In this document: positions 1-5,862 of the stretch, piece by piece
How positions within the stretch are numbered: the stretch's first letter is position 1
How the letters are laid out: each line of letters starts with the position of its first letter
Assembly: GCA_937935205.1 (NCBI GenBank)
Contig: CALGXU010000305.1
Span: forward strand, 1-8,248
DNA: 8,248 nucleotides
Source: an uncultured Rothia sp.
GTDB lineage: Bacteria; Actinomycetota; Actinomycetes; Actinomycetales; Micrococcaceae
Direction: 5' to 3'
Made by a program: the position numbers and the translations under genes
Notes under the pieces: generated by a model
Databases searched by the model: none
Told to the model about the DNA's origin: nothing
Seen by the model: only the letters and a program-made list of their open reading frames with translations

Positions 1-631
1 GCATATCGGCAGTGTACAGGTGCGAGGAAATATCCTCCACGCTCAGCTGTTCGGCAAGCGATTCCAAGGAGGCGCCCTCAGCGGCGGCCTCACGCAGAAC
101 CGAGCGGACCGCATCCACAATCTCCTGGCGACCGCCGTAGCCGACCGCAATGTTCACGCGAACGCCGGGCAGGTGCGCCGTCTGCCCAATCGCCCAGTCC
201 AGGCGCTCGTGCAGCTGGCGAGGTATCAGGTCAATGTTGCCGATGGCGCGCACCGGACCGCAGGCGGACTCCACCAGACGCACCAGGAACGCATCAATCA
301 CAGCGACCAGACCGGTCAGTTCCTTCTCGGGGCGCTTCAGGTTCTCGGTGGAGAGCATGTACAGACTCACCTGCGGAATCGACAGCTCAGTGCACCACGC
401 CAGAAAATCAATAATCCGCTCCGCACCGGCGGCGTGGCCCTCACGGGTGCTCAAGCCGCGCTGAGCCGCCCAGCGGCGGTTACCATCCACCAGCACTCCA
501 ATATGTGCCGGCAGGGATTCGGGGCTCAGCGAGCGCGCCAGAGCCTGCTCATAGACGGTAGGCTCAGTGACAGTGCCGGGGTTGCTGGCGTGGCCGTGCA
601 CAGTAATCACGGGCAGGGCGTTGGCGCTCAT
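1..631 (-). CDS. uppS: Short-chain cis-prenyltransferase (isoprenyl transferase, Rv1086-like), C-terminus cut by window edge
   Basis: Cytosolic enzyme that condenses isopentenyl diphosphate onto an allylic diphosphate with cis geometry. It supplies precursors of the polyprenyl-phosphate lipid carrier for cell-wall synthesis. Translating the minus strand from 631 gives 210 residues without a stop. Residues 43-55 hold the family signature HIGVLVDGNRRWA, with the catalytic Asp at 49. Residues 91-97 are YMLSTEN, with the conserved Asn at 97, and residues 164-174 are GYGGRQEIVDA. The window ends just before the expected DLVIRTSGEQR/FLLWQ region, so about 60-70 residues are missing. The bulky Met92 sits where long-chain UppS has a small Ala (E. 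coli Ala69). The mycobacterial Z-FPP synthase has Leu there, so a short-chain product is inferred. The ATG at 631 has GAGGT seven bases upstream (639-643). The first 40 residues are a poorly conserved extension. Confidence 0.93.
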   Translation of the reverse strand, partial: MSANALPVITVHGHASNPGTVTEPTVYEQALARSLSPESLPAHIGVLVDGNRRWAAQRGLSTREGHAAGAERIIDFLAWCTELSIPQVSLYMLSTENLKRPEKELTGLVAVIDAFLVRLVESACGPVRAIGNIDLIPRQLHERLDWAIGQTAHLPGVRVNIAVGYGGRQEIVDAVRSVLREAAAEGASLESLAEQLSVEDISSHLYTADM

Positions 632-837
632 AGCTCATACCTCATTCGGCTGTCGTGGCAGATAATTCAGCGGGCTCATCACGAAAGAGTCCAAGCTCTT
701 ATTCTACGCCGCCGCGCCGTACCTTCGCGGCAATCGGCATCACGGTTGGGCTGAGAATCGGCTCAAAATTTGTGGCGGCTGGTAGCGGCATGCGGGGTTG
801 TATACGGGGGCTGCACACATCGTGTACCTAAGAATGG

Positions 838-883
838 ATGATGCCCTTCACCCACGACTCATGTCATAGGTGAAGGGCATCAT
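838..883 (-). terminator. Perfect 15-bp stem-loop downstream of mca
   Basis: Arms 838-852 and 869-883 are perfect 15-bp inverted complements around a 16-base loop. The hairpin is in the gap after the mca stop and before the prenyltransferase start, so it most likely ends mca transcription. Neither side has a real T-run: the minus strand continues CCATTCTTAGG. It is therefore either the U-poor terminator type common in actinobacteria or a processing or regulatory hairpin. Seen directly; function inferred. Confidence 0.6.
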
Positions 884-889
884 TGTAAC

Positions 890-911
890 GCGGGGCGATG
901 CGGCGCCCCGC
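890..911 (-). terminator. GC-rich 8-bp hairpin immediately after mca stop
   Basis: Arms GCGGGGCG (890-897) and CGCCCCGC (904-911) pair perfectly around a six-base loop, 17 bases beyond the mca stop codon. Together with the 838-883 hairpin it makes a tandem pair in the mca 3' region. There is no T-tract. It could be the first half of a double terminator or an RNA-stabilising 3' hairpin. Confidence 0.5.
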
Positions 912-928
912 TCTAGATAATGTAGACG

Positions 929-1900
929 CTAGATAACGTAGTAGTCGCTCAGGCCCTCATCCAGGCTAGATTCGGGCAGCTGAACCTCAGCGTGCGAGGC
1001 AGCCAGCGTGTAGTCCTCCCAGGGCCAGATATCCTTCAGCTGTTCGCTGGGAACGGCGAAGAACACGCCGTTCGGGTCCACCTGCGAGGCGTGCGCCCGC
1101 AGAGCCTGATCGCGCTGCTCAAAGTGATCGGTCACCAGGATTCGGGTCGTCGTCTCGTGGCGAGGCGCCTCCCCCGAGGTTGCGCGGTGCGCGATGTTCT
1201 CAATCCAGCCGCTCAGCAGGCTCTCACCGTGCGTATCAAGCAGATGCTCGTGCAGGGCGAGGGTGCGTTCGGGGTTGAAAGCGCGGTCGTAGTAGAGCTT
1301 CAGAGGGGTCCAGGGCTCGCCCTCACCCACGTACGCCTCGGGGTCGCCCGCCTTCTCGAATGCTTCCACTGCGACCTTGTGGGTCATGATGTGGTCGGGG
1401 TGCGGGTAGCCGCCAATCTCGTCATAGGTGATGATGATGTGCGGGCGGTACTCACGCACCAGACGCACGAGCGGCGCGGCGGCACGGTCCAGGGGCATGG
1501 TGCCAAAGCTACCGAAGGGCAGAGGCGGCATGGGGTCGCCCTCGGGAAGACCGGAGTCGAAGAAGCCAATCCAGCGGTGTTCAATACCCATAATCTCGCG
1601 GGCAGCCGCCATCTCAGCGCGGCGCAGACCCGGCAGGTCACGGTGCGCACGCGGACTATTATCGATCTCCTCATTCAGGATGTCACCGCGCTCGCCGCCG
1701 GTCATCGTCGCCACCATGAAGCGAGCACCACGGGCAATATACGCCGAAGCGGTACCGGCGCCCTTAGAGGACTCGTCGTCCGGGTGAGCGTGCACCGCGA
1801 GGATGCGCAGACCGGTGTAGTCCTCATCCAGCGGTTTGAGGGAGTCCACGGGAGGGTGAGTCGGCAGGTTTGCCTTCAGCTGTTCAATGGCTTCGCTCAC
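929..1900 (-). CDS. mca: Mycothiol S-conjugate amidase
   Basis: Zinc amidase that cleaves mycothiol S-conjugates of electrophiles and antibiotics into GlcN-Ins and a mercapturic acid for export. It is the actinobacterial counterpart of glutathione detoxification, acting in the cytosol. The protein is 323 residues. AVHAHPDDESSKGAGT at 35-50 supplies Zn ligands His39 and Asp42 and the general base Asp41. Lys46 is the residue that separates Mca from the deacetylase MshB. GGYPHPDHIMTH at 163-174 supplies the third Zn ligand His170 and the helper His167. The WPWEDY segment near the C-terminus is also Mca-like. The start is GTG at 1900, because AAAGGAG lies six bases upstream (1907-1913). This gives about 30 residues before the usual first strand (LRILAVHAHPDD), so the protein is longer than the 288-residue M. 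tuberculosis Mca. It stands alone, divergent from greA. Confidence 0.95.
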   Translation of the reverse strand: MSEAIEQLKANLPTHPPVDSLKPLDEDYTGLRILAVHAHPDDESSKGAGTASAYIARGARFMVATMTGGERGDILNEEIDNSPRAHRDLPGLRRAEMAAAREIMGIEHRWIGFFDSGLPEGDPMPPLPFGSFGTMPLDRAAAPLVRLVREYRPHIIITYDEIGGYPHPDHIMTHKVAVEAFEKAGDPEAYVGEGEPWTPLKLYYDRAFNPERTLALHEHLLDTHGESLLSGWIENIAHRATSGEAPRHETTTRILVTDHFEQRDQALRAHASQVDPNGVFFAVPSEQLKDIWPWEDYTLAASHAEVQLPESSLDEGLSDYYVI

Positions 1901-2151
1901 GGTGGTCTCCTTTATGTGATGCGCCAGGGGTGCGGATGATGTGTCTGTGAATCGCGGATGCGAGCGCTACGCGGCAGAAATTTTACGGTTGTAGCTTCTC
2001 GTATGATACCCAAGGACAGCGCCGGTGCACTAACGCAGATGACGCCGTGTGACGTCCTGAAACATGCCGTCATATCAGCAGATTCACAGGTCTGAAACAG
2101 GCTGATGCTGGTGGATTGTTCAGCTACCGGCGTGCGTATCGGCGAAGATAT

Positions 2152-2181
2152 GCTCAGATGCGCTCAGATGCGTTCAGAGGG
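2152..2181. repeat. Three tandem 10-bp repeats over the greA -35 region
   Basis: GCTCAGATGC (2152-2161), the identical GCTCAGATGC (2162-2171) and the diverged GTTCAGAGGG (2172-2181) run head to tail. The period is one helical turn, so the copies present the same face of the DNA. The third copy contains the proposed -35 hexamer. This suggests a regulator binding array, but the protein is unknown and chance duplication is possible. Confidence 0.6.
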
Positions 2182-2201
2182 AAAGATACGACCGGTATAA
2201 C
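2173..2201 (+). promoter_or_regulatory. Candidate sigma-70-type promoter for greA
   Basis: TTCAGA (2173-2178), a 17-base spacer and TATAAC (2196-2201) match the vegetative consensus at four of six and five of six positions with ideal spacing. Transcription would start near 2208, giving a leader of about 130 bases before greA. Predicted from sequence only. Confidence 0.45.
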
Positions 2202-2340
2202 AGCCGAAAATCCTCCGGTGCTCTAAAATAGGTCTGTTGATTCATTCCGTTACCGGCACCGCCGCGCATTGAACGTGGCACGCGGTAGCGGGTTTATTCG
2301 TTTCGCACCGGCAAAGCCGGCGCATAAGCAAAGGACACGC

Positions 2341-2838
2341 ATGGCTGAAAACACCGGTGCATGGCTCACTCAGGACGCCTTCGACCGCCTCACTCAGGAG
2401 CTGGAGCACCTCTCCGGTCCGTACCGTCAGGAAATTGTTGACCGCATCGCCCAGGCGCGCGATGAGGGCGACCTCCGCGAGAACGGCGGCTACCACGCGG
2501 CACGCGACGAGCAGGCTAAGAACGAGGCGCGCATCAAGCAGCTCAAGCACCTGCTCGAAACCGCACAGATTGGTGAGGCGCCCGTTGATGACGGCGTGGT
2601 AAGCCACGGCATGGTCATCGAGGCTGAGGTTGCAGGCCGCACCCTGAAGTTCCTGCTCGGCTCCCGCGAAATTGAGGACACCCTCCCGGCGGGCACCGAT
2701 CTGAAGGTCTTCTCCGAGAAGTCCCCGCTGGGCGCAGCAATTATGGGCGCTAAGCAGGGTGACGAGGTTTCCTACACCGCACCGAACGGTAAGGAACTGA
2801 GCGCCAAGATTGTCTCCGTGACCCCCTACCAGGGCTAA
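2341..2838 (+). CDS. greA: Transcription elongation factor GreA
   Basis: Binds the secondary channel of RNA polymerase and stimulates cleavage of backtracked transcripts, rescuing arrested elongation complexes. The 165 residues match the usual GreA length. Residues 1-75 form the N-terminal coiled coil. Its tip carries EGDLRENGGYHAARDEQ (42-58), with acidic Asp44 and Glu47 matching the catalytic pair of E. coli GreA. The rest is the FKBP-like C-terminal domain, ending with the typical APNGKEL...VTPY region. The ATG at 2341 is preferred because AAAGGA lies five bases upstream (2330-2335) and MAENTGAWLTQDAF is where the family begins. An in-frame ATG at 2269 would add 24 non-homologous residues through the structured leader. 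It is convergent with ilvA and probably transcribed alone from 2173-2201. Confidence 0.96.
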   Translation: MAENTGAWLTQDAFDRLTQELEHLSGPYRQEIVDRIAQARDEGDLRENGGYHAARDEQAKNEARIKQLKHLLETAQIGEAPVDDGVVSHGMVIEAEVAGRTLKFLLGSREIEDTLPAGTDLKVFSEKSPLGAAIMGAKQGDEVSYTAPNGKELSAKIVSVTPYQG

Positions 2839-2874
2839 GAAGTTAGGGCTAAGAGACAGCACTAGATTTAAAAC

Positions 2875-2922
2875 AAACAGTGCGGGGTGCTGAACCGAAA
2901 AGGTCAGCACCCCGCACTGTTT
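2875..2922 (+). terminator. Bidirectional intrinsic terminator between greA and ilvA
   Basis: A perfect 19-bp stem (2875-2893 with 2904-2922) closes a ten-base loop. On the plus strand the 3' arm runs into TTTTT (2920-2924), so it ends greA. On the minus strand the hairpin is followed by a T-rich stretch (GTTTTAAAT), so it can also stop ilvA transcripts coming from the right. A strong, classical structure. Confidence 0.92.
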
Positions 2923-2998
2923 TTGTCTATTGAATTGCGTTCTGCCGATAAAGCCCAGACGCACCTATTACAGCTTGCCGGCTCATAAATATATCGGC

Positions 2999-4252
2999 TT
3001 AGTAGACGATGATGGGCTTGAAACCCTCATCCTCCAGGGCGGCAATCACCTGGCGGCAATGCTCCACGCCCTTGGTCTCCATGTCGATCGTAATCGACAC
3101 GTCACCCATGGAGAGCGAGCCACCCACGCGGGTGTGGTCCACACCGGTCACGTTCGCATCGTTCTCAGAGATGATGCGGGAAATGGTTGCCAGCTCACCC
3201 GGACGGTCAGAGAGCATCATCTTCACGGTCATGTAGCGGCCAGCCGCAGACAGACCGCGCTGAATCACCTTCAGCATCAGCATCGGGTCAATATTGCCGC
3301 CGGAGAGCACGCACACGACCGTACCCAGGTCGCCGTACTCTTCCTTCAGCTTGCCGTTCATCAGCGCCGCCACGGGCACCGAACCGGCGGGCTCCACCAC
3401 GAGCTTGTTGCGCTCCATGAGGAAAATGAGGGCGCGGGCGATATCGTCTTCGCTCACGGTCGCCACATCGTCCACCAGCTCCTTGATGATGGAGAAAGGC
3501 ATCTGGCCGGGGCGGCCCACCGCAATACCATCAGCGATGGTGGAAACCTTCTTCAGCGGCACCAGAGCATCCGCAGCGAGGGACAGCGGGTACGCTGCCG
3601 CGTGCTCCGCCTGAACACCAATAATCTTGATCTTCTTGCCGAGCTTCTGCTCCTTCGCACGGATAGCAGCCGACAGACCGGCCAGCAGACCACCGCCGCC
3701 AACACCCACAATGACGGTGTCAACGTCCGGAACCTGCTCCAGAATCTCCAGGCCGATCGTGCCCTGACCGGCAATAATGTCTTCATTGTCGAAGGGGTGC
3801 ACGAACACCGCGCCGGTCTCTTCGGCGTAGCGCTTCGCCTCCGCCAGAGCCTCATCCACGGTCACGCCGTGCAGCTCAACCTCGGCGCCGTGGTCACGGG
3901 TCGCAGTAATCTTCGGCAGCGCCGCACCCAGCGGCATGTAAATACGAGCCTTAATGCCCAGACGGTCAGCCGCCAGCGCCACACCCTGAGCGTGGTTACC
4001 CGCGCTCGCCGCCACGACGCCGCGCTTCTTCTCCTCCTCAGAGAGCTTCGCCATACGCACGTATGCACCGCGCACCTTGAAGGAACCGGCACGCTGCAGG
4101 TTCTCACACTTGAAGAAAACCTCGGAACCGAGGCGCTGGCTCAGCGCACGCGAATGAGCGACGGGGGTGCGTTCAATAACGCCTTCGAGCAGCTCTGCGG
4201 CACGTTCAATGTCGGTGAGGGTCACGGGCAGGGAGTCGAGATCTACGCTCAC
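2999..4252 (-). CDS. ilvA: Threonine ammonia-lyase (threonine dehydratase) with C-terminal ACT domain
   Basis: PLP enzyme converting L-threonine to 2-oxobutanoate and ammonia, the first committed step to isoleucine, in the cytosol. With the start at 4252 it has 417 residues, normal for the short IlvA/TdcB form. GSFKVRGAY at 56-64 carries the Schiff-base Lys59. SAGNHAQG (cofactor ring contacts), the tetraglycine GVGGGGLLAGL (phosphate loop) and VLSGGN follow in order. From about residue 337 to the end is a single ACT domain (YMTVKMMLSDRPGEL to the C-terminus). The long anabolic IlvA has two such regulatory lobes. Start choice is uncertain: the GTG at 4252 has a GGA six bases upstream, whereas the open frame extends to 4357 through a stretch lacking family similarity. 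It is likely a single-gene unit between the 2875-2922 and 4363-4408 hairpins. Whether allosteric control is by isoleucine or valine cannot be read from the sequence. Confidence 0.93.
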   Translation of the reverse strand: MSVDLDSLPVTLTDIERAAELLEGVIERTPVAHSRALSQRLGSEVFFKCENLQRAGSFKVRGAYVRMAKLSEEEKKRGVVAASAGNHAQGVALAADRLGIKARIYMPLGAALPKITATRDHGAEVELHGVTVDEALAEAKRYAEETGAVFVHPFDNEDIIAGQGTIGLEILEQVPDVDTVIVGVGGGGLLAGLSAAIRAKEQKLGKKIKIIGVQAEHAAAYPLSLAADALVPLKKVSTIADGIAVGRPGQMPFSIIKELVDDVATVSEDDIARALIFLMERNKLVVEPAGSVPVAALMNGKLKEEYGDLGTVVCVLSGGNIDPMLMLKVIQRGLSAAGRYMTVKMMLSDRPGELATISRIISENDANVTGVDHTRVGGSLSMGDVSITIDMETKGVEHCRQVIAALEDEGFKPIIVY

Positions 4253-4362
4253 GAGGTTTCCATTCTGATGGTACGTATTCTGGCGGCACCTAGCCCCGCA
4301 CGCTGAAAGGCACGCGGTGGCACAGTGCACACTCCATTCTAGAGGATGCACCGGCATAAAGC

Positions 4363-4408
4363 AGGGGCCACCCCCGCACTCTCAACAGATAGTGCAAGAA
4401 CGGCCCCT
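4363..4408 (-). terminator. Compound hairpin downstream of the AI-2E gene, upstream of ilvA
   Basis: Outer arms AGGGGCC (4363-4369) and GGCCCCT (4402-4408) enclose an inner stem GCACT/AGTGC (4376-4380, 4391-4395) with a ten-base loop. Read leftward, the structure leads into GCTTTATG. It lies 54 bases after the AI-2E stop and is most simply its terminator. Since it also precedes ilvA by 110 bases, a role in the ilvA leader is possible if transcripts read through. Confidence 0.6.
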
Positions 4409-4462
4409 CATCTAGGTGATGTGCGAGCGTCTAGCCCGCGGTCAGTCACAGTGAACTGGGTT

Positions 4463-5689
4463 CTAAGCCTTCTCAGATTCCTTAGATTCTTCAGAGCTTT
4501 CGGAAGTCTTAGCTTCCTTCGCCTTTTCAGACTCTTCAGCCTTCTGACGGCGCTCCAGCTCATGCGGGAAGAGGAACTCCTCCTCACGAGGCGCCTCCTT
4601 CTCCCAGTCACGGTTCGCCAGGTAACGCACCACCGAGTTGACCACAGCCAGAGTCGGCACGGCGAACAGAGCACCCACCGCACCAAAAATCATGGAGCCA
4701 CCAGCCACCGAGAAAATAACCGCCAGCGGGTGCAGGGAGACAGCCTTACCCATAATGAGCGGCTGCAGAATGTGGGATTCAAGCTGCTGAACCAGCAGAA
4801 CAATACCGAGCATAATCAGCGCCTGCACCGGGCCCAGGGCAACCAGCGCCAGCAGCACAGCCACCGCACCGGAAATGAGGGCACCAATCACCGGAACGAA
4901 AGAGCCGAGGAAGACCAGCACACCCAGCGGGATAGCCAGCGGAACACCCAGGATTGCGGCACCAAGACCGATGCCGACAGCGTCAATAGCCGCCACCAGG
5001 ATCTGCACGCGCACGTACGCGCCCAGGGACTTCCAGCCCGCACGACCCGCACCGTTGACCGCGGCACGCGCATCCTTCGGGAAGAGGCGGGTGACGAACA
5101 GCCAGATACGCTCGCCCTCCATCAGGAAGAAAAGCAACGTGAACAGAGTCAGCAGGGTACCGGTCGCAACCTCAGCTGCGGTCGAACCCACCTGGGACAC
5201 ACCGTGCAACACGGAGCTGGGGTTATTGGTGACAGCGTTCTCCATCTGATCCAGCATCTGGTTCAGCTGGTCGGCGCCAAACTCGTAGCCGAGGTCCTTC
5301 AACCAACCAATCAGCTGCTGGTAGCCCTGCACCGCCTTATCCGCCATGGACACAAAACCGCGCAGAATCTGCTGACCGGTCAGCGAAATAATACCGGCGA
5401 GCACCAGAATCATACCGATCTCGGCAATAGCCGCCGCGCCACCGGCACGAACACCCTTCTTACGCAGAAGCATCACGGCGGGGCTCAGCAGAGCCGCCAG
5501 CAGCAGAGCCACCAGAAGAGAAATAACCAGCAGGGAGACGTGCCCCAGACCCTTCCACAGGATCCAACCGGCACCGGCAATCATAATGATGCGCCACGCC
5601 CAAGCACCGGCAACTTCCATAGCAAAAGGCACCCGGTAGCCGCGCTCCTCCTCGGCTACATGTTCTTCTGCAACAGGTGTAATTTTCAC
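4463..5689 (-). CDS. AI-2E family (TqsA/YdjZ-like) multispanning membrane protein
   Basis: Polytopic inner-membrane protein of the AI-2E transporter family (Pfam PF01594). Members have been linked to autoinducer-2 or small-molecule export and some to cation/proton antiport, so the substrate is unknown. The 408 residues carry hydrophobic segments at about 30-70 (two), 85-105, 175-190, 230-262, 266-300 and 322-355. A soluble stretch lies at about 107-172. The family signature QQLESHILQPLIMGKAVSLHP sits near 301-321. The N-terminus (1-20) is acidic. The last 45 residues form a Lys/Glu/Ser-rich cytoplasmic tail of low complexity. The start is GTG at 5689, supported by GGAG five bases upstream, a layout like that of mca. 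It has its own promoter candidate (5768-5796) and ends at the 4363-4408 hairpin, so no operon partner is evident. Confidence 0.9.
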   Translation of the reverse strand: MKITPVAEEHVAEEERGYRVPFAMEVAGAWAWRIIMIAGAGWILWKGLGHVSLLVISLLVALLLAALLSPAVMLLRKKGVRAGGAAAIAEIGMILVLAGIISLTGQQILRGFVSMADKAVQGYQQLIGWLKDLGYEFGADQLNQMLDQMENAVTNNPSSVLHGVSQVGSTAAEVATGTLLTLFTLLFFLMEGERIWLFVTRLFPKDARAAVNGAGRAGWKSLGAYVRVQILVAAIDAVGIGLGAAILGVPLAIPLGVLVFLGSFVPVIGALISGAVAVLLALVALGPVQALIMLGIVLLVQQLESHILQPLIMGKAVSLHPLAVIFSVAGGSMIFGAVGALFAVPTLAVVNSVVRYLANRDWEKEAPREEEFLFPHELERRQKAEESEKAKEAKTSESSEESKESEKA

Positions 5690-5713
5690 GGTGTCTCCAA
5701 ATCGTTATCGGTG

Positions 5714-5745
5714 CCGCACTCGTGCGGGGCAGCTTCAGCTACCCC
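5714..5745 (-). promoter_or_regulatory. Two overlapping hairpins in the leader of the AI-2E gene
   Basis: CCGCAC-TC-GTGCGG (5714-5727) is a perfect 6-bp palindrome. It overlaps by two bases an 8-bp stem (5726-5733 with 5738-5745, one G-U pair on the minus strand) closed by a four-base loop. Both would lie in the leader RNA, just before the Shine-Dalgarno. Structures seen; regulatory role inferred. Confidence 0.4.
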
Positions 5746-5767
5746 ATCGGAGGCGGTGTGTGGTGTT

Positions 5768-5796
5768 GTTATTGTGTGCTCTCCCCCGCGCCTCAA
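5768..5796 (-). promoter_or_regulatory. Candidate promoter of the AI-2E gene
   Basis: Minus strand TTGAGG (5791-5796), a 17-base spacer and AATAAC (5768-5773) each match the vegetative consensus at four of six positions. The predicted start near 5761 leaves a leader of about 70 bases to the GTG at 5689. Weak but well spaced. Confidence 0.35.
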
Positions 5797-5820
5797 TACA
5801 CAGGGGAAGTAAAGCGGCAA

Positions 5821-5851
5821 AGGCGGCGGCACCATCACGGTACCGCCGCCT
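5821..5851 (-). terminator. Terminator hairpin of the BI-1 family gene
   Basis: AGGCGGCGG (5821-5829) pairs with CCGCCGCCT (5843-5851). It continues past one mismatch through ACC/GGT to a five-base loop. The hairpin starts 12 bases after the BI-1 stop, and the minus strand then reads TTTGCCGCTTT. A GC-rich stem with moderate T content fits an actinobacterial terminator. Confidence 0.7.
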
Positions 5852-5862
5852 CATCATGAGCT

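Larger units (their letters stand above)
632..928. other. Gene-free gap between mca and the prenyltransferase gene
   Basis: About 300 bases without a credible reading frame. It holds the two hairpins listed separately (838-883 and 890-911) and the ribosome binding site of the leftward prenyltransferase gene (639-643). A short inverted repeat, AAGAG-N6-CTCTT, lies near 684-699. A TAGAAT-like -10 can be read on the minus strand near 700, but no convincing -35 stands at the right distance, so I do not call a promoter. In M. tuberculosis a hemolysin III-type gene separates mca from the prenyltransferase. Nothing of that kind is visible here. Confidence 0.6.
1901..2340. promoter_or_regulatory. Divergent control region between mca and greA
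   Basis: About 440 bases without a credible gene. The left side holds the mca ribosome binding site (1907-1913). An AT-richer stretch at 1978-2012 contains TATGAT/TATCAT-like hexamers, but no matching -35 lets me assign a strand. The words CTGAAACA (near 2057 and 2092) and ATCAGC/GCTGAT (near 2075 and 2101) recur. To the right lie three phased decamers and the greA promoter candidate (listed separately). A structured leader follows, including a CCGGC-AAA-GCCGG hairpin (2308-2320) ten bases before the greA Shine-Dalgarno at 2330-2335. M. tuberculosis has a DUF4307 membrane-protein gene in this interval. I find no trace of one. Confidence 0.5.

Noticed and set aside
20..754. 244-codon open frame on the plus strand at the left edge
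   Set aside because: Antisense to the prenyltransferase, whose DGNRRWA and GYGGRQEIVDA motifs are clear on the minus strand.
992..1939. 315-codon open frame on the plus strand opposite mca
   Set aside because: It lies fully antisense to a gene with complete catalytic motifs. Its translation shows no recognisable domain, and the openness follows from high-GC codon use on the other strand.
2269..2340. Upstream in-frame ATG giving GreA 24 extra residues
   Set aside because: No ribosome binding site there, the added residues are unlike GreA, and the ATG at 2341 has a good Shine-Dalgarno.
2242..2964. 240-codon open frame on the minus strand over greA
   Set aside because: Antisense shadow: greA on the plus strand has the complete coiled-coil and FKBP-like regions, and the frame crosses the 2875-2922 terminator.
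2930..4306. 458-codon open frame on the plus strand opposite ilvA
   Set aside because: Shadow of ilvA: the translation is rich in His, Gln, Arg and Thr without a fold-like pattern, and the frame starts inside the intergenic region without a ribosome binding site.
4253..4357. T-box or leader-peptide attenuator before ilvA
   Set aside because: I could not find a T-box core word or a short frame rich in branched-chain codons; only the compound hairpin supports any regulation.
4346..5812. 488-codon open frame on the plus strand opposite the AI-2E gene
   Set aside because: It is the longest frame in the window, but hydrophilic and biased in the way expected of an antisense of a membrane protein. 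The opposite strand has the family signature and membrane segments.
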